From the NCBI GenBank assembly GCA_003116975.1, contig BGKB01000013.1:372001-436000 (forward strand): a stretch of 64,000 nucleotides of DNA, in the 5' to 3' direction. Shown in pieces: positions 1 to 8,756 of this stretch. Under the pieces are notes generated by a model. The model did no database searches. It was not told where the DNA came from and saw only the letters and a list, made by a program, of their open reading frames with translations. This DNA comes from Aurantiochytrium sp. KH105. Its lineage: Eukaryota > Sar > Bigyra > Thraustochytrida > Thraustochytriidae. The translations under genes and the position numbers were made by a program. The stretch's first letter is position 1. Every line of letters starts with the position of its first letter.

Positions 1-609
1 CCCTGGCGGGACCACGGCCTGAGACGCGTTTGGCGTCGCGCTCAACGACTGCGTAGCTGTTTTAGACGGTTTTACTTGAGAGGCTCCGTGCGTCGTTTCT
101 TGCCCACTCTGTTGAGGTGTTGATTGGGTAGCACTTGAGCGTTCTGCAAGATCGTCAGGTTTCTCTTGATCCTCCTCACGAACATGAACACGTGGCACGG
201 GTTGCAAGTGCTGTTGATGTGGCGCAGCTTGCTGTGGCACTTGCTGAGTGCGAGGCGACGGGGAAGGGGCAGCGGCTGCACTCAAAGAAGAACCTGTTTC
301 TTTGGACGATTCTTGCGCCTTCTCTTCCTCCTGTGAGGCCTTCGGCTTCTCGGCCACGGTCTTGGTTTCCGTCTCGGTTTGGGCCTCGCCCGTCGCCGTC
401 ACTACACCAGGTCCGGCGCCTTGTGCCTTCTCAGCGCGATCCGCACCCTCGGTAGCCTCGGCGGCAGGCTTGGCCGCGTCACTGGCGGCACGGTCTGTGC
501 CCTTCTCCTCCTCCGCGGCCATCTCCTCCTCCGCAAAAGTCTTCTCCCCGTCCTTGTCCTTCTCCACGTCCTTGGAGAGCAGCCTGAGACAGAGCGATCT
601 GCCTGCCAT
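1..609 (-). CDS. Low-complexity protein, N-terminal part (runs off window start)
   Basis: An open frame of 203 codons begins at ATG 609-607 on the minus strand and reaches base 1 without a stop, so the C-terminus lies outside the window. It starts MAGRSLCLRLLSKD and then becomes acidic and rich in Glu, Ala, Lys and Thr (EKTFAEEEMAAEEEKG), followed by a Gln/Pro/His part (QQVPQQAAPHQQHLQPVPR). No domain or membrane segment is visible, and I do not recognise the family. No earlier in-frame ATG was seen in the roughly 250 bases upstream. It is divergent from eIF2-alpha, with 542 bases between the start codons, so the two may share a promoter. The composition is biased, so the frame could be chance openness in GC-rich DNA, but the KEE-rich usage looks protein-like. 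Confidence 0.45.
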   Translation of the reverse strand, partial: MAGRSLCLRLLSKDVEKDKDGEKTFAEEEMAAEEEKGTDRAASDAAKPAAEATEGADRAEKAQGAGPGVVTATGEAQTETETKTVAEKPKASQEEEKAQESSKETGSSLSAAAAPSPSPRTQQVPQQAAPHQQHLQPVPRVHVREEDQEKPDDLAERSSATQSTPQQSGQETTHGASQVKPSKTATQSLSATPNASQAVVPPG

Positions 610-1151
610 CCGGAACGTCTCCAGAACGTCACGGGAACCTTGTTCTTTCCGCTGCGACCCTCGCTGCGCGCCCGCGGGGCCGCCTATAAAGCCCTTCCCC
701 GCGCCGGCGGCAAGTGAAACTCTCCCGACTTCCCGCCCTTGTCCGTTCTTTTCCCGTTCCGAAGTCGCTGGTGGCCCGGGAATTCCCGTCCGAATCCGGT
801 AGTCGTCCAGCGGCGTGAGGCGGGGATTTCCCGGGGCTAAGATTGATGGGCGGCGGTGCGTCGGCCGCGCAGGGCTGGCAAGGAAAGCAAAGCTAAGCAG
901 GCGCGGCGCGAGAAGCAGACGAGCACAAGGACGGCGAGCTTGGCGCGCGCGCGGAAGAGGCCTCGCGCAGCGCGTACGAAGCCCTCCTCCCGCGAGACGG
1001 AGGACCGCATCTGCGGCAGCGGCTCGACGTGAGCGGAGCAGAGGTCGAAGAGCGGAGAGCAGCGTAGCCAGCCGCTCGGTCTTGGTGACCTAACCTCCTT
1101 CTCTGCTTCGTTCGCTGGCGTCGTCGTTGAGGGCGCGCGGAGAAGGACACG
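610..1151. promoter_or_regulatory. Divergent intergenic region before eIF2-alpha
   Basis: This 542-base GC-rich spacer lies between two outward-facing start codons. A TATAAA string occurs at 685-690, about 460 bases from the eIF2-alpha ATG and 75 bases from the minus-strand ATG. It is poorly placed for the former and on the wrong strand for the latter. No other element stands out. Confidence 0.35.
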
Positions 1152-2123
1152 ATGGCAGAGGATGCGGCCGCCGCTGCGGCGGAGATTATCTCGGCGCAGG
1201 AGCGCGAGGAGCGCGAGATCCGCCTCTCGTGCAGGTTCTATGAGGAGCAGTTTCCCGCCCTCGAGGAGTGCGTGATGGTGCAGGTCAAGAGCATCGCAGA
1301 AATGGGCGCCTACGTGTCGCTCCTCGAGTACAACAACATTGAGGGCATGATCCTGCTGAGCGAGCTCTCGCGCAGGCGATTCCGTTCGATCAACAAGCTG
1401 ATCCGCGTGGGCAAGCTGGAAGTGGCCATGGTGATCCGTGTCGACAAGGAAAAGGGCTACATTGACTTGAGTAAGCGCCGCGTGTCCAAGGAAGACATTA
1501 TCAAGTGCGAGGAGCGATACAGCAAGGGCAAGGAGGTCAACTCGATCATGCGTCACTTGGCCGAGACGACGGGATCGAACCTGTTGGAACTCAACGAAAA
1601 GATCGCCTGGCCGTTGGCCAAGCCGCCCTACCAGAACACCCACCAGGCCTTTCGCATGGCCATCAACGATCCGGAAAAGGTCTTTGGCGGCCTCGATGTG
1701 GACCAATCCATCATCGACCAGCTCATGGTCGTCGTCCGCCGTAAGATGACGCCCAAGCCCATCAAGATTCGCGCCGACATCGAGGTGACTTGCTACCAGC
1801 CGGAGGGCATTGACGCTATTATTGCCGCGCTCAAGGCGGGCGAGGCCATTGGCAAGGAGGGCAAGGCCATCAAGATTAAGCTGATTGCGCCCCCGCGCTA
1901 TGTCATGCTCACCACCTCGCTCAACAAGAACGATGGCTTTGACGCAATGAACCGCTCGATTGATGCCATTCGCACGGTCATCACGGACCGCAAGGGTAAC
2001 ATCAACGTCTCGGCCGAGCCGCACGTCACCTCCGATGAGGAGGAGCACTCGCTTAAGCTGCTTATGGAGCAGCTTGAGAGCGAGAACCGTGAGATCGCCG
2101 CTGACAGCGATGAGGACGAGTAA
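1152..2123 (+). CDS. EIF2S1: Translation initiation factor eIF2 subunit alpha
   Basis: The protein is 323 residues, close to the usual 300-330. It is the regulatory subunit of the eIF2 GTPase complex that delivers initiator Met-tRNA to the 40S ribosome in the cytosol. An S1/OB fold at about residues 37-110 carries the signature ILLSELSRRRFRSINKL. Ser73 in that string aligns with the classical Ser51 phosphorylated by GCN2-, PERK- and PKR-type kinases, so integrated-stress control is probably kept. RVDKEKGYIDLSKRRVS follows. The helical and C-terminal alpha/beta parts are recognisable (KIRADIEVTCYQPEGIDAI; APPRYVMLTTSL). The tail is acidic (ADSDEDE), as in animals. The N-terminus has an Ala run (DAAAAAAE) longer than in animal homologues. 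It is one exon with an ATG in the context GACACGATGG. No eIF2 kinase is seen in the window. Confidence 0.97.
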   Translation: MAEDAAAAAAEIISAQEREEREIRLSCRFYEEQFPALEECVMVQVKSIAEMGAYVSLLEYNNIEGMILLSELSRRRFRSINKLIRVGKLEVAMVIRVDKEKGYIDLSKRRVSKEDIIKCEERYSKGKEVNSIMRHLAETTGSNLLELNEKIAWPLAKPPYQNTHQAFRMAINDPEKVFGGLDVDQSIIDQLMVVVRRKMTPKPIKIRADIEVTCYQPEGIDAIIAALKAGEAIGKEGKAIKIKLIAPPRYVMLTTSLNKNDGFDAMNRSIDAIRTVITDRKGNINVSAEPHVTSDEEEHSLKLLMEQLESENREIAADSDEDE

Positions 2124-2998
2124 ACTGCACGCACGGGATTTTGCGCGCGCGCGTGCGTAGCTGGCGCTACGTGCTGTAGCGTGTGAACGAACGTACGAAC
2201 GAATGATTGAATGAGCGAACGTAACGTACATACTTTGGCGTGTGCCTCGTGTCATACAGACAGCATACTTTTTAGTGTTGTTCTTCGAGAGGGGGGCAAG
2301 AAAGCGAGCAAGCAAGTAAGCATGAAGGAACTTTTAGCGAGTTTTTGTTTTTCTTTTTTTCTTTTGCCCTGCACCACGTTCGGCTCTCGTTCTTGGACAA
2401 AGCGAGACTTATGGGGAGAGTTGAGGGAGATCTTTTCGTTGGAGAAGGCGGGAACTACATGAAGTCATGTGGGCTTTGATGCTTTTACTTTTTCCGTTTT
2501 CTGTCTGAATGAAACTTTCATTGAGCAAGTTGCCTGGCATTTCGGAATGCTCATTTCGCGATCTTTCCATCGACAGTTTCTCTCAATACAGGGCTGCCTC
2601 TTTCGAGGTCTGATGTCGAGTTGATTGACTGTGAATTCTAGCTATGCTACGGTACGCGACGGCAATGAGAGGGCCTTTTATTAATCGCGGTTGGGATCTT
2701 CCACCGCATGGCGAGTGTGATGGGAGAAAACGTGCAGTACAGTACATGTTTTGCATTTTCTTGTGTGTGTGCGTGTGTCAAAGAGACAGGGTGCGAAATG
2801 GCTGGGCGATCGAGAAGGCTTGCCCGGCCCTTTTTGCGGTGTTCTAACTAGCGAGTTTGGCATGCGCAAAGATGAGCCTTGCAGAGGCCCAGTGATGCGT
2901 CAACCATGATGTTTCAAAAAGAGTAATGTACAGGAGAAAGAAGTGTGTGAATGCAGACGGTGAACGAAGTGGTCGTGCAACCTTGGGCACGCTCGCGC
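2124..2998. other. Intergenic region, no gene seen
   Basis: This stretch holds the 3' ends of eIF2-alpha (+) and the zinc-finger gene (-), which are convergent. It has T-rich runs, a short GT/GC repeat near 2762-2778, and only short frames without protein-like composition. Confidence 0.5.
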
Positions 2999-3307
2999 TC
3001 ACTTTGAGTCGTCAAAGCGGCACGCGAGGCCGCCGATGTCCTGCAGCAGTTCATCAATGGCCTCTGCAGGGTAGTCACGCACGCAAAAGCTGAGCCTGCA
3101 CTCTTGCGTGCAAAATTCTCCATCGCCGCAGAAGATCATGTTACAGTGCTGGCAGTTCTTGGCGCACCACCGCGACGTCTGCCTCAAGTTCCTCGCGCTG
3201 CAGAAGCTCGCGCTGCTGTCCACGCTGCTCACGCTGCTCACGCTGCTGAGGCTGCTGCTGCTGCTGCTGCTCAGTTTCCGGAACATGTTCGATCGTCCCT
3301 CCTGCAT
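2999..3307 (-). CDS. Small Ser-rich protein with an FLZ-like Cys zinc finger
   Basis: This is a 102-residue protein. Residues 1-50 are Ser-rich (LSSSSSSSLSSVSSVSS). Residues 60-83 contain a four-Cys module, CQHC...GDGEFCTQECR, spaced C-x2-C-x11-C-x3-C. The GDxxFCxxECR end is the hallmark of FLZ (FCS-like) zinc fingers of land plants, which bind SnRK1 kinases and act as scaffolds. The plant linker between the Cys pairs is longer (about 17-19 residues), so this is a compact relative or a convergent finger. The C-terminus is acidic (YPAEAIDELLQDIGG). The start is an ATG. Coding support is the intact Cys module and the absence of a better frame. The family call is by motif only, and the function is unknown. 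Confidence 0.55.
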   Translation of the reverse strand: MQEGRSNMFRKLSSSSSSSLSSVSSVSSVDSSASFCSARNLRQTSRWCAKNCQHCNMIFCGDGEFCTQECRLSFCVRDYPAEAIDELLQDIGGLACRFDDSK

Positions 3308-5461
3308 GGTGCTTGTTTTCCTCCGCTCGCTCGGTCACCTCGGTCTGCAGCGGCGGTCGTCCACGTCCTCTTTTGCCTCCGCTGCGCCTCGTCGTCCCGG
3401 CTTCGAGCAGGCTCGGGCTCGGCTTGGTTTCTGCTTGGCTCGGCTCGGCTTGGCTTGGCTTGGCTTGGCCCAGGTCGGGTTGGGGTTTTGCTCTCTGCGC
3501 CTCGCTCCCGGACGCCTCGCACTGTTTCCTGTTAGTTATTCCCTCGCTGTCAACGCCCGTCCCTCGCTTGTCTCCTGGGTGGAAGCCGCCGCTGCAGCTG
3601 CTTCCTGGCCGAGCTGGAGCCGCTTCTGCGCCTCTTTCTTTCTGCACCTCTGGCCGGCGTCCATCCAAATCTCCTCCAGCGTCCCTGTCGCCGCGGAAGG
3701 ACTCCGCACGGGGAATCGCGGGATTCGCGAGCCGGGGATGAACAACAGACAGCAGCAAGCAAGCGAGCAAGCAAGCGAGCAAGCAAGCCGTGGAGAGGAA
3801 GCCGCAGGAGGACCTGGACGGGGAGGAGAGGATCGAGAGCGGCGCCAGAGCATGCGCGCAGGTTGGCTGCGTTTCTTGAACGAATCATTGAGGGCCACAC
3901 AGTGCAGGGTCTCGAGATGCAAGGCAGATTCTCAAGATTCGATCCGAGGTGGACCCGTGTGACCGTTCTGCCGTCCGCGCCAGGCCGTGCGTGAGAGCGT
4001 GCATAAAAAACACAGCAGAAAGCGGAGGCAAGGAGAGCGCAAGGATGGAGAGAAGTAGCCCGAGGGAATGAATGAATGAACGAATGAATGAATGTATAGG
4101 ACCACCCTCGGGTCTGCCTGCGCATGAGTCGGAGTCCGCGCCGCCAGCCTCACCAGCAACACCAGCCACACCAGACAGGCAGGCAGTGAGTGTGAGAGCG
4201 CATCTCCGCGTCGAGCGCCTCGAGATTCGCAGAGCTAAGACCTACCCCGGGAGTACGTAGAAGTAGGTGCAGAGACTGCACAGCGTATCCGACCAGGGCA
4301 GTCTTTGCTGCGAGGACCATCCGTGGCCGTGGCCGGATTGGTGGTCGACCAAACAAGGAAAGGCCACCAAGCGAGCGAGCGCACTTTGGCTGTGAGGGTG
4401 GACAAGTCCAAAGCGATTGATATTAGACCTCCGAATCTCCTCTGTCGGGCGGCCCGCCAGCACAGCAAGCAAGCAAGCAAGAGAGTGAGCGTGCGTGTGT
4501 GCGTGATGACTTGCAGTCGACAACATTCTTGTCGCGTGACAATTTTAATGTGGGCCAAATACTTCATCAGCAAGGTCCGCCTACGCTGGCCTGCAAGGAT
4601 CTCTCGAAACTCGTGCGAGTGACACGCGCGCATCTCGAGAGGACGTCAAAGTCCAGCTGGCCACGCATCCGCGGGAAGAAGTCAGCGCTTGCGGACGCTT
4701 TCGATGCGATGGACGGGGCGGCACCTTTTGTCCGCCGAGCGGGGGTGGATTTACATTACAGACATGCACTCTTGCGGGCCGGGTGGCCATAAACCGATTC
4801 CCTCATCCCGACCCATCATGCCTGAGATGCGTCGGCCGCATGCTTCTGCGGGGTACAATGAGCATCCTCGTCAATGATCTGGGAGCACGCAGCCAGCCAC
4901 ACATTGGCTCAAGCAAAGTTTGGTCTGACTTGTTTTGCTTATGACGAGGAGAAAGTCGGGATCCGTGAAGAAAAGCGCAAGTATTTGATCGTACGCTTGG
5001 ACAGATTCAGGCGTGCGCCCTGCGCAAAGGTCTGGCTCACCTTGCGTCGCACCTCTTGCTTCAAAACCGCTTGCGCTCTTTCCTGCAAAGGTCTGATGGC
5101 GCCCCATGCCATCCCAGTAGAGCATGCATGGAGAAGGTCATGTATATGTTGGTCTTTATAAAGTAGTTGATGATTTTTGAGTGAAGTTGCAAAGATTCGC
5201 TAGCCTGCGAGGGCATCGAACATTATAAATTAGGACCGATCATCGAACGCCGGAAAGCATCCTGTGCAGACAATAGGTCAGGTTCCTTGGCCAGCAAGTT
5301 GATTTTTCTTGAAAACGAAAAGAATTGCGAGCTTGACCGAAACATTTGTTCATGTTTAAAAAGTTTCTTGCTTTTTGTTCTTCTTTTCACAATCTACAGC
5401 AACAGACCCTGCAAGTGCCAATAGCTTGCGGTGCCTGTCAATTTTCTAAGCGTCTGTCCAA
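3308..5461. other. 2.1-kb intergenic region, repeat-rich
   Basis: There is no recognisable gene. Open frames here are driven by GC bias and short repeats: GGCTTGGCTTGGCTC-like units at 3424-3475, GCAAGCGAGCAAGC units at 3757-3790, GAATGAATGAACGAATG at 4067-4095 and AGCAAGCAAGCAAG at 4464-4480. It separates the zinc-finger gene from the small membrane protein. Both are on the minus strand, so part of it is the promoter of the former. Confidence 0.45.
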
Positions 5462-5719
5462 TCAGTTTGGCGGTCGCCTTTCCAGATCGCCGGAGCGAGG
5501 ACTAATGAGGTCAAAGCTTGGGTCATCCTTGTACTTGAGGAGCGCCTCGCGAAGATGCTTGTTCTTCTCAGCGCCCTCGCGAATCTGGGTCTTGTACCGG
5601 TCTTTGAGCTGCTCCTCCAGGCCCTCCTGGTCGTAGTCTGGCTTGAGCACGTAGTTAATGAAGCCCAAGCCACCAACGAGCATGACCGTCCATTGGACGC
5701 CCTGCCGCGGGATCTTCAT
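5462..5719 (-). CDS. Small single-pass membrane protein, possibly a CBP4/UQCC3-like assembly factor
   Basis: This is an 85-residue protein starting MKIPRQGVQWTVMLVGGLG. A short basic N-terminus leads into one hydrophobic segment (about residues 9-25), then YVLKPDYDQEGLEEQLKDRY and a charged helix ending KYKDDPSFDL. The plan of a short N-terminus, one membrane helix, an acidic hinge with Pro and then a charged helix matches the mitochondrial inner-membrane cytochrome bc1 assembly factors CBP4 and UQCC3, but the similarity is one of architecture more than sequence. PET117-type COX assembly proteins are an alternative. An upstream TTG/Val extension is possible, but ATG 5719 is the natural start. 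The coding frame is clean and the composition protein-like. Confidence 0.55.
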   Translation of the reverse strand: MKIPRQGVQWTVMLVGGLGFINYVLKPDYDQEGLEEQLKDRYKTQIREGAEKNKHLREALLKYKDDPSFDLISPRSGDLERRPPN

Positions 5720-5982
5720 GCTGCGTACCACCAAGCCTTACGGCCGCGTTCGGCTCGGCTCGACTCGGCTCGGCTCGCCCGCACGTCGGTCCCCTGCCGG
5801 ACGCAGCACTGCTTTCTCTCCCCGAAGACGCGTCAGGCTCGGCGCTCTCGACTCGAGTCGTGGCGAAAGTGACTGCTTTGCTTTGCAGCAACAGCGAGCG
5901 ACTTGACCGCGGCGAGAGTTTTTTTTTTTTTGGTTTGCAAGTTGAGCTTGAAGTGGAGCTTGAAGTGGACGAGTTGAATGAA

Positions 5983-7105
5983 TTAGTGCGCGACACTGCT
6001 CCCCCCCAGCACTCCGGAGCAATGCAGGCTCATGCGAGCAGCTTTTGCACTGGACTTTGGCTCGAGCAGAGAAATAATGAGCCGCCGCCAATCGTCACCA
6101 TGCCAGCTCGCGAGGCGGCGTTTGCCGCGAATATGTGCATTATAAGGCTGAGCGAACAGAACGTGCTCCCAGGGAGGCGGATGCACACTTCCCTTGATCT
6201 CCGGCCGGTCGTCGATGAGGATGCGACCGTTCACCACGGTTTTGTCCTTGGTAAGGACAATTTTCTTGATCCATGGTTTGCCAAGGTGCTTTTCCACCCA
6301 GGCAAACTTTTCCTGTAAAACGTACTGATAATTTGACAATGGCGATGTGCAGAGGATTACATTGATTCCTGGTATGGAGTCCATCGCGCGAACGGCATCT
6401 ACGCCGCCGGGGATGGCCGGCAAGTTTGCAAAGAAGCCTCTCCGCTCCGTGATGGTTTTGGCCGAGGCTGCGGCGCTCTCACCCAGCAGCGCGCCATAGT
6501 TATCACTCATGTAAAAGCACTTCCGATCTTCGCATATTACATATATATTGTTCGTGTCGAACGGGGTCAGGTGCACTTGCGCAATCATTGTTAGTGCACG
6601 ATGGCCAAAGCGATGCGTTTAACATGGGATCCCGTCACATACCTCGACTCAGATCGAGTTCAAGATGTTCGGGGAACATCTTTTGAAATGCGGTCTTGAC
6701 AGCAATGTCAAAGTCGCACAATACACCGTCCCTGCGAATGTAAAGAGATTGCAAAGCACAAAGGCGCTCGCTGCGTTCGTTAGTGATCGGCTGCCTCGAT
6801 GACCTCCTCGATAATCTCGCCCCATTTTGCGTTTACACATACATATCCACGAGCACCGTGATGTCTTGACCCGGTGTCATGCCTTCACCTGCGTCAGTCA
6901 GACCATCTTCGTCCTCGTCCTCGCCTCGACGACCCGCGTCCGCATCCTCGAACTGCTCTGGTCGGACTTGCGCGGAGCGTGTGCCGTCTTGCAAGGTGGC
7001 GGCTTCCTGGGACGTTTTCGCCTCGCCCGTTCTCGAGGTCTCCTCGTCCACGACCTGGCGCCGCGTGCGTTTGGGCGGCGCAGCGTCCGCGTGCTTGTGC
7101 GGCAT
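5983..7105 (-). CDS. 5'(3')-deoxyribonucleotidase-like HAD phosphatase, three exons
   Basis: It dephosphorylates (deoxy)nucleoside monophosphates, being the NT5C/NT5M family of HAD phosphatases. The exons on the minus strand are 7105-6843, 6731-6643 and 6575-5983, giving 314 residues. Intron 1 (6842-6732) begins GTATGT, contains CACTAACG and ends TTCGCAG. Intron 2 (6642-6576) begins GTATGT, contains CACTAACA and ends GCAAG. Joining restores VDMDGVLCDFD at residues 86-95, with nucleophile Asp87 and acid/base Asp89. It also keeps frame into RRGFF...IPGGVDAVR, CTSPL (motif II), WVEKHLGKPWIKKIVLTKDKT (motif III Lys) and ILIDDRPE (motif IV). The acidic N-terminal extension of about 80 residues and a short C-terminal tail are not seen in the human enzymes. 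Intron 1 splits the codon of Met88 inside the catalytic motif. Confidence 0.88.
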
Positions 7106-7609
7106 CTCGAGCGCGGCGAGGGGGGCGGGTCGAGGGGCGTGCGGTCCCTCGAATGAGTTGCAGCTTTGCAGTCGTGAGGATTCTGCAGCCAGGCGTGCAC
7201 GCTAGCAAGGCGGCCGTCCGGCCGGCCCCCCACCCGAGTCTCGCTTGCGCCTGTTACAGGTCGACTCGTTTGTTAGTTCGTTCGTTTGCCGGACCCGCCT
7301 CGCCCCACCGACTTGCCGCCGCGCGCGGGCTGCTGCTGCTCGCGAGGGGTGGAGCGGAGGGAAGGCCAAGAGAAGAGGAGCGGCGCGCGCTCGTGGAGGA
7401 GGAGCAGCAGGGCAAGACCCCAGGAGGAGCAGAGCCGTCGCGGCAAGAACTCCGAGGTCAAAAACGAACTTCACTTTTTATGGATTGCACTGGTACGCGT
7501 GCACTCACTTGCACCGGCGTGAGCTTGAGCGCTTTCCCGAGCTTGAAAGTTGCGAGGCGAGCTTTAAAGAGCTTAGCTAGCGCGCTCGACCGAGTCGTGA
7601 ATGCTGCTT

Positions 7610-7652
7610 CCATCTCATCTCTCATCTCATCTCGTCTCATCTCATCTCATCA
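7610..7652. repeat. (TCTCA)n microsatellite
   Basis: About eight imperfect copies of the pentamer TCTCA, with one TCTCG variant. Confidence 0.8.
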
Positions 7653-8642
7653 TGATTCGACCGATACGATAGCCCAGCTCAGGCTCAAGGCGACTCGTTC
7701 CAGGTGGCGACGAGTTGGAACACCGAGGCTGACTCGTGTCCTGACCTCTCGCTCGATGCGGGAGCAGGCCGGATAGGAACGGCTCTGGCGATCGAGTCGG
7801 AGTCCGAGTTCCGCCCGCACCGCTGGCTGCAACATCGATCGCTTACCCCGAGTATGGCCAACTCGCGGTGCGAGACAGAGCGCGAGATTTTCGCGTTGCT
7901 TGGCCACCTGAAACTTTCTCTCAATCGGCCAACTGTCTCGATCGGCCGCTACGACCCTGGCCGGCAAGATGAGTATGCGGGAGCGAATCAGACCGTTGCT
8001 TTGCTGCAGTGCAGTGCGGTGAGTGAGTGGAACTTTTATACTTCAGCTTTTTGTTCGTACCATAGTGAAACGGACCCCGGTCGGGTCCCGCTGTGCGATC
8101 GAACAGAGCGGGTTGGCCGAAAGAATGGAAGCAGGCTGGAGAGCATCAGGTTAGGCTACAACGCACAGACCCACATCGGCGTCAGTTTTTGAGTCCAGCA
8201 ACCAATATTAGACCGGTAAGAACACTGTGGACGCTTCTTGACAGCTTGCTAAACCGTCTGCGACAGGGAAAGTGAGTGCTACCTAGGCCGAGACTGACAG
8301 CTTCCTCATACTCGTTCTCTTTGGGAAGTGATTATTCACGGTGCGGAGCTCGATTTTGCTGAAAACCGCCAGTTGTCTGTCTCTTTTGCAGTAACCAAGC
8401 AACACATTCATATAATATTATTCATTTGAGGGCTCGTCCACCTCGCTCCTCTCCATGCGCATGCACAGAAGCAACTTGTATTACTTGCGTACAGCAAAAG
8501 AAAACGCAAATCATTGATGCCTGCACCTCCATCTTTTCCCCTTGCAAATGAGCAGACTTGTTTGTCGAAAGAATCCTCTTCCTTGACGGCACCATCGACG
8601 CGCTTTGCGGAATGGTGACAATGAGCGCGCTCCGAAAACACA

Positions 8643-8643
8643 G

Positions 8644-8674
<31 letters not shown>

Positions 8675-8685
8675 ACTTTCTCTCT
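8643..8685. repeat. (TC)n microsatellite
   Basis: A polypyrimidine CT repeat with TTT and CAC interruptions, just downstream of the RING gene stop. Confidence 0.85.
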
Positions 8686-8756
8686 TATTGGAACAAAAGG
8701 TTGTCATCCGACAGACATTGACGCAGACTTGCCGCATTACAGTACAATAACGGTGG

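Larger units (their letters stand above)
7106..8756. other. 1.65-kb intergenic region, no confident gene
   Basis: It holds the likely promoter of the nucleotidase gene and the 3' end of the RING gene. It contains a (TCTCA)n run at 7610-7652 and a (TC)n run at 8643-8685. A 162-codon plus-strand frame at 7704-8192 has no recognisable family or biased composition, and I do not call it a gene. Confidence 0.45.

Noticed and set aside
685-690. TATAAA as the eIF2-alpha TATA box
   Set aside because: It is about 460 bases upstream of the ATG, too far without evidence of a long leader.
837-2315. 492-codon minus-strand frame
   Set aside because: Antisense shadow of eIF2-alpha.
3108-3962. 284-codon plus-strand frame
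   Set aside because: Leu/Ser/Arg runs read through CTG and TTGG repeats, and antisense to the zinc-finger gene.
7704-8192. 162-codon plus-strand frame
   Set aside because: Composition is not clearly biased, but no family, start context or splice support; left as spacer.
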